This document shows positions 31,722 through 32,210 of a DNA stretch of 32,210 bases, piece after piece. Source of the DNA: an uncultured Acetobacteraceae bacterium (GTDB lineage: Bacteria > Pseudomonadota > Alphaproteobacteria > Acetobacterales > Acetobacteraceae); contig CAIRCM010000217.1 of assembly GCA_903877125.1 (NCBI GenBank), positions 1 to 32,210 on the forward strand, in the 5' to 3' direction. Every line of letters begins with the position of its first letter. Position 1 is the stretch's first letter. Under the pieces are notes generated by a model, which was not told the origin of the DNA, ran no database searches, and saw only the letters and a program-made list of their open reading frames with translations. A program made the position numbers and the translations under genes.

Positions 31722-32210
31722 ATGTCGGCCGACACATCCCAGTCCGGAGCGGAAATCCTCCTGCGCGCCCTCAAGGATCAGGGCGTCGAGGTCATTTTCG
31801 GCTATCCCGGCGGCGCGGTCCTTCCAATCTACGATGCCATCTTCAACCAGAACAGCATCCGCCACATCCTCGTCCGCCAGGAAGGCGGCGCGGTCCATGC
31901 GGCCGAGGGCTACGCCCGCTCCACCGGCAAGGTCGGCGTCGTGCTCGTCACCTCGGGCCCAGGTGCGACCAACGCCGTCACCGGCCTGTGCGATGCGTTG
32001 ATGGACAGCATCCCGATCATTTGCCTCACCGGTCAGGTGCCGACGCATCTGATCGGCAACGACGCGTTCCAGGAAGCCGACACCACCGGCATCACCCGCC
32101 CCGCGACCAAGCACAACTATCTGGTCAAGCGCCCCGAAGACCTCGCTCGGGTGGTGCATGAGGCCTTCTACGTCGCCAAATCCGGCCGCCCCGGCCCGGT
32201 CGTGATCGAC
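31722..32210 (+). CDS. ilvB: Acetolactate synthase large subunit, N-terminal part
   Basis: The first 163 residues of the thiamine-diphosphate enzyme that makes acetolactate or acetohydroxybutyrate for branched-chain amino acids. [20 protein letters not shown] and [11 protein letters not shown] start the Pyr domain; [19 protein letters not shown] (52-70) holds the catalytic Glu E54. The common motif HEQGA is here QEGGA, a variant I know from related alphaproteobacteria. [12 protein letters not shown] and [19 protein letters not shown] follow. The gene continues beyond the window. I see no attenuator in the 56-bp gap after miaA. Confidence 0.95.
   Translation, partial: MSADTSQSGAEILLRALKDQGVEVIFGYPGGAVLPIYDAIFNQNSIRHILVRQEGGAVHAAEGYARSTGKVGVVLVTSGPGATNAVTGLCDALMDSIPIICLTGQVPTHLIGNDAFQEADTTGITRPATKHNYLVKRPEDLARVVHEAFYVAKSGRPGPVVID

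Overview
The window reads as a piece of chromosome from a high-GC alphaproteobacterium, most likely Acetobacterales/Rhodospirillales. The reasons are a very GC-rich third codon position throughout, an ALAS-type hemA, system I cytochrome c maturation genes, two TTAA-N7-TTAA sites of the CtrA type, and an IlvB with the QEGGA variant that I recall from that group. The genus is inference. I saw no rRNA, tRNA, CRISPR array or complete insertion sequence.

Layout. Positions 1-3607: the start of a secreted Pro/Ala-rich protein, then a minus-strand amidohydrolase operon (small GatC/AtzG-like protein, amidase-signature enzyme, asparaginase-family enzyme) divergent from a flavin reductase. 3732-7786: a small ORF, two tandem paralogous JmjC/cupin oxygenases led by a 77-residue Tat-signal peptide gene, and a divergent four-repeat membrane protein. 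7901-9706: a small membrane protein, def and fmt. 9777-11008: toxin-antitoxin relics, a PD-(D/E)XK-like protein and a MITE-like repeat. 11239-15539: ccmF-ccmG-ccmH-ccmI, with an apparent single-base frameshift in ccmG. 15923-18382: hemA, a DUF2889 protein and a ribbon-helix-helix regulator. 18531-21219: a zinc alcohol dehydrogenase, a GNAT, a membrane protein and a cupin. 21220-21836: repeat and pseudogene debris. 21837-30440: catabolic-looking enzymes (enolase superfamily, SGNH hydrolase, DUF1330, D-2-hydroxyacid dehydrogenase, MBL hydrolase, cupredoxin, SnoaL-like protein, GMC oxidoreductase, family 5 solute-binding protein). 30712-32210: miaA and the start of ilvB.

The most interesting locus is 4232-6897. 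On the minus strand a short gene for a Tat-type signal peptide with a 22-residue Asp/Asn/His/Arg-rich tail is followed by a strong intergenic hairpin and then two translationally coupled JmjC oxygenases. It is laid out like a precursor-plus-modifying-enzyme (RiPP-like) operon. The proposal is that the tail is hydroxylated in the cytoplasm and then exported; this is a hypothesis.

The second unusual signal is a composite repeat of about 105 bp (hairpin A plus hairpin B). It occupies three convergent intergenic regions, always with A touching a TAG stop codon; a decayed B half lies in a fourth. One full copy is split by a MITE-like element that has two other copies in the window.
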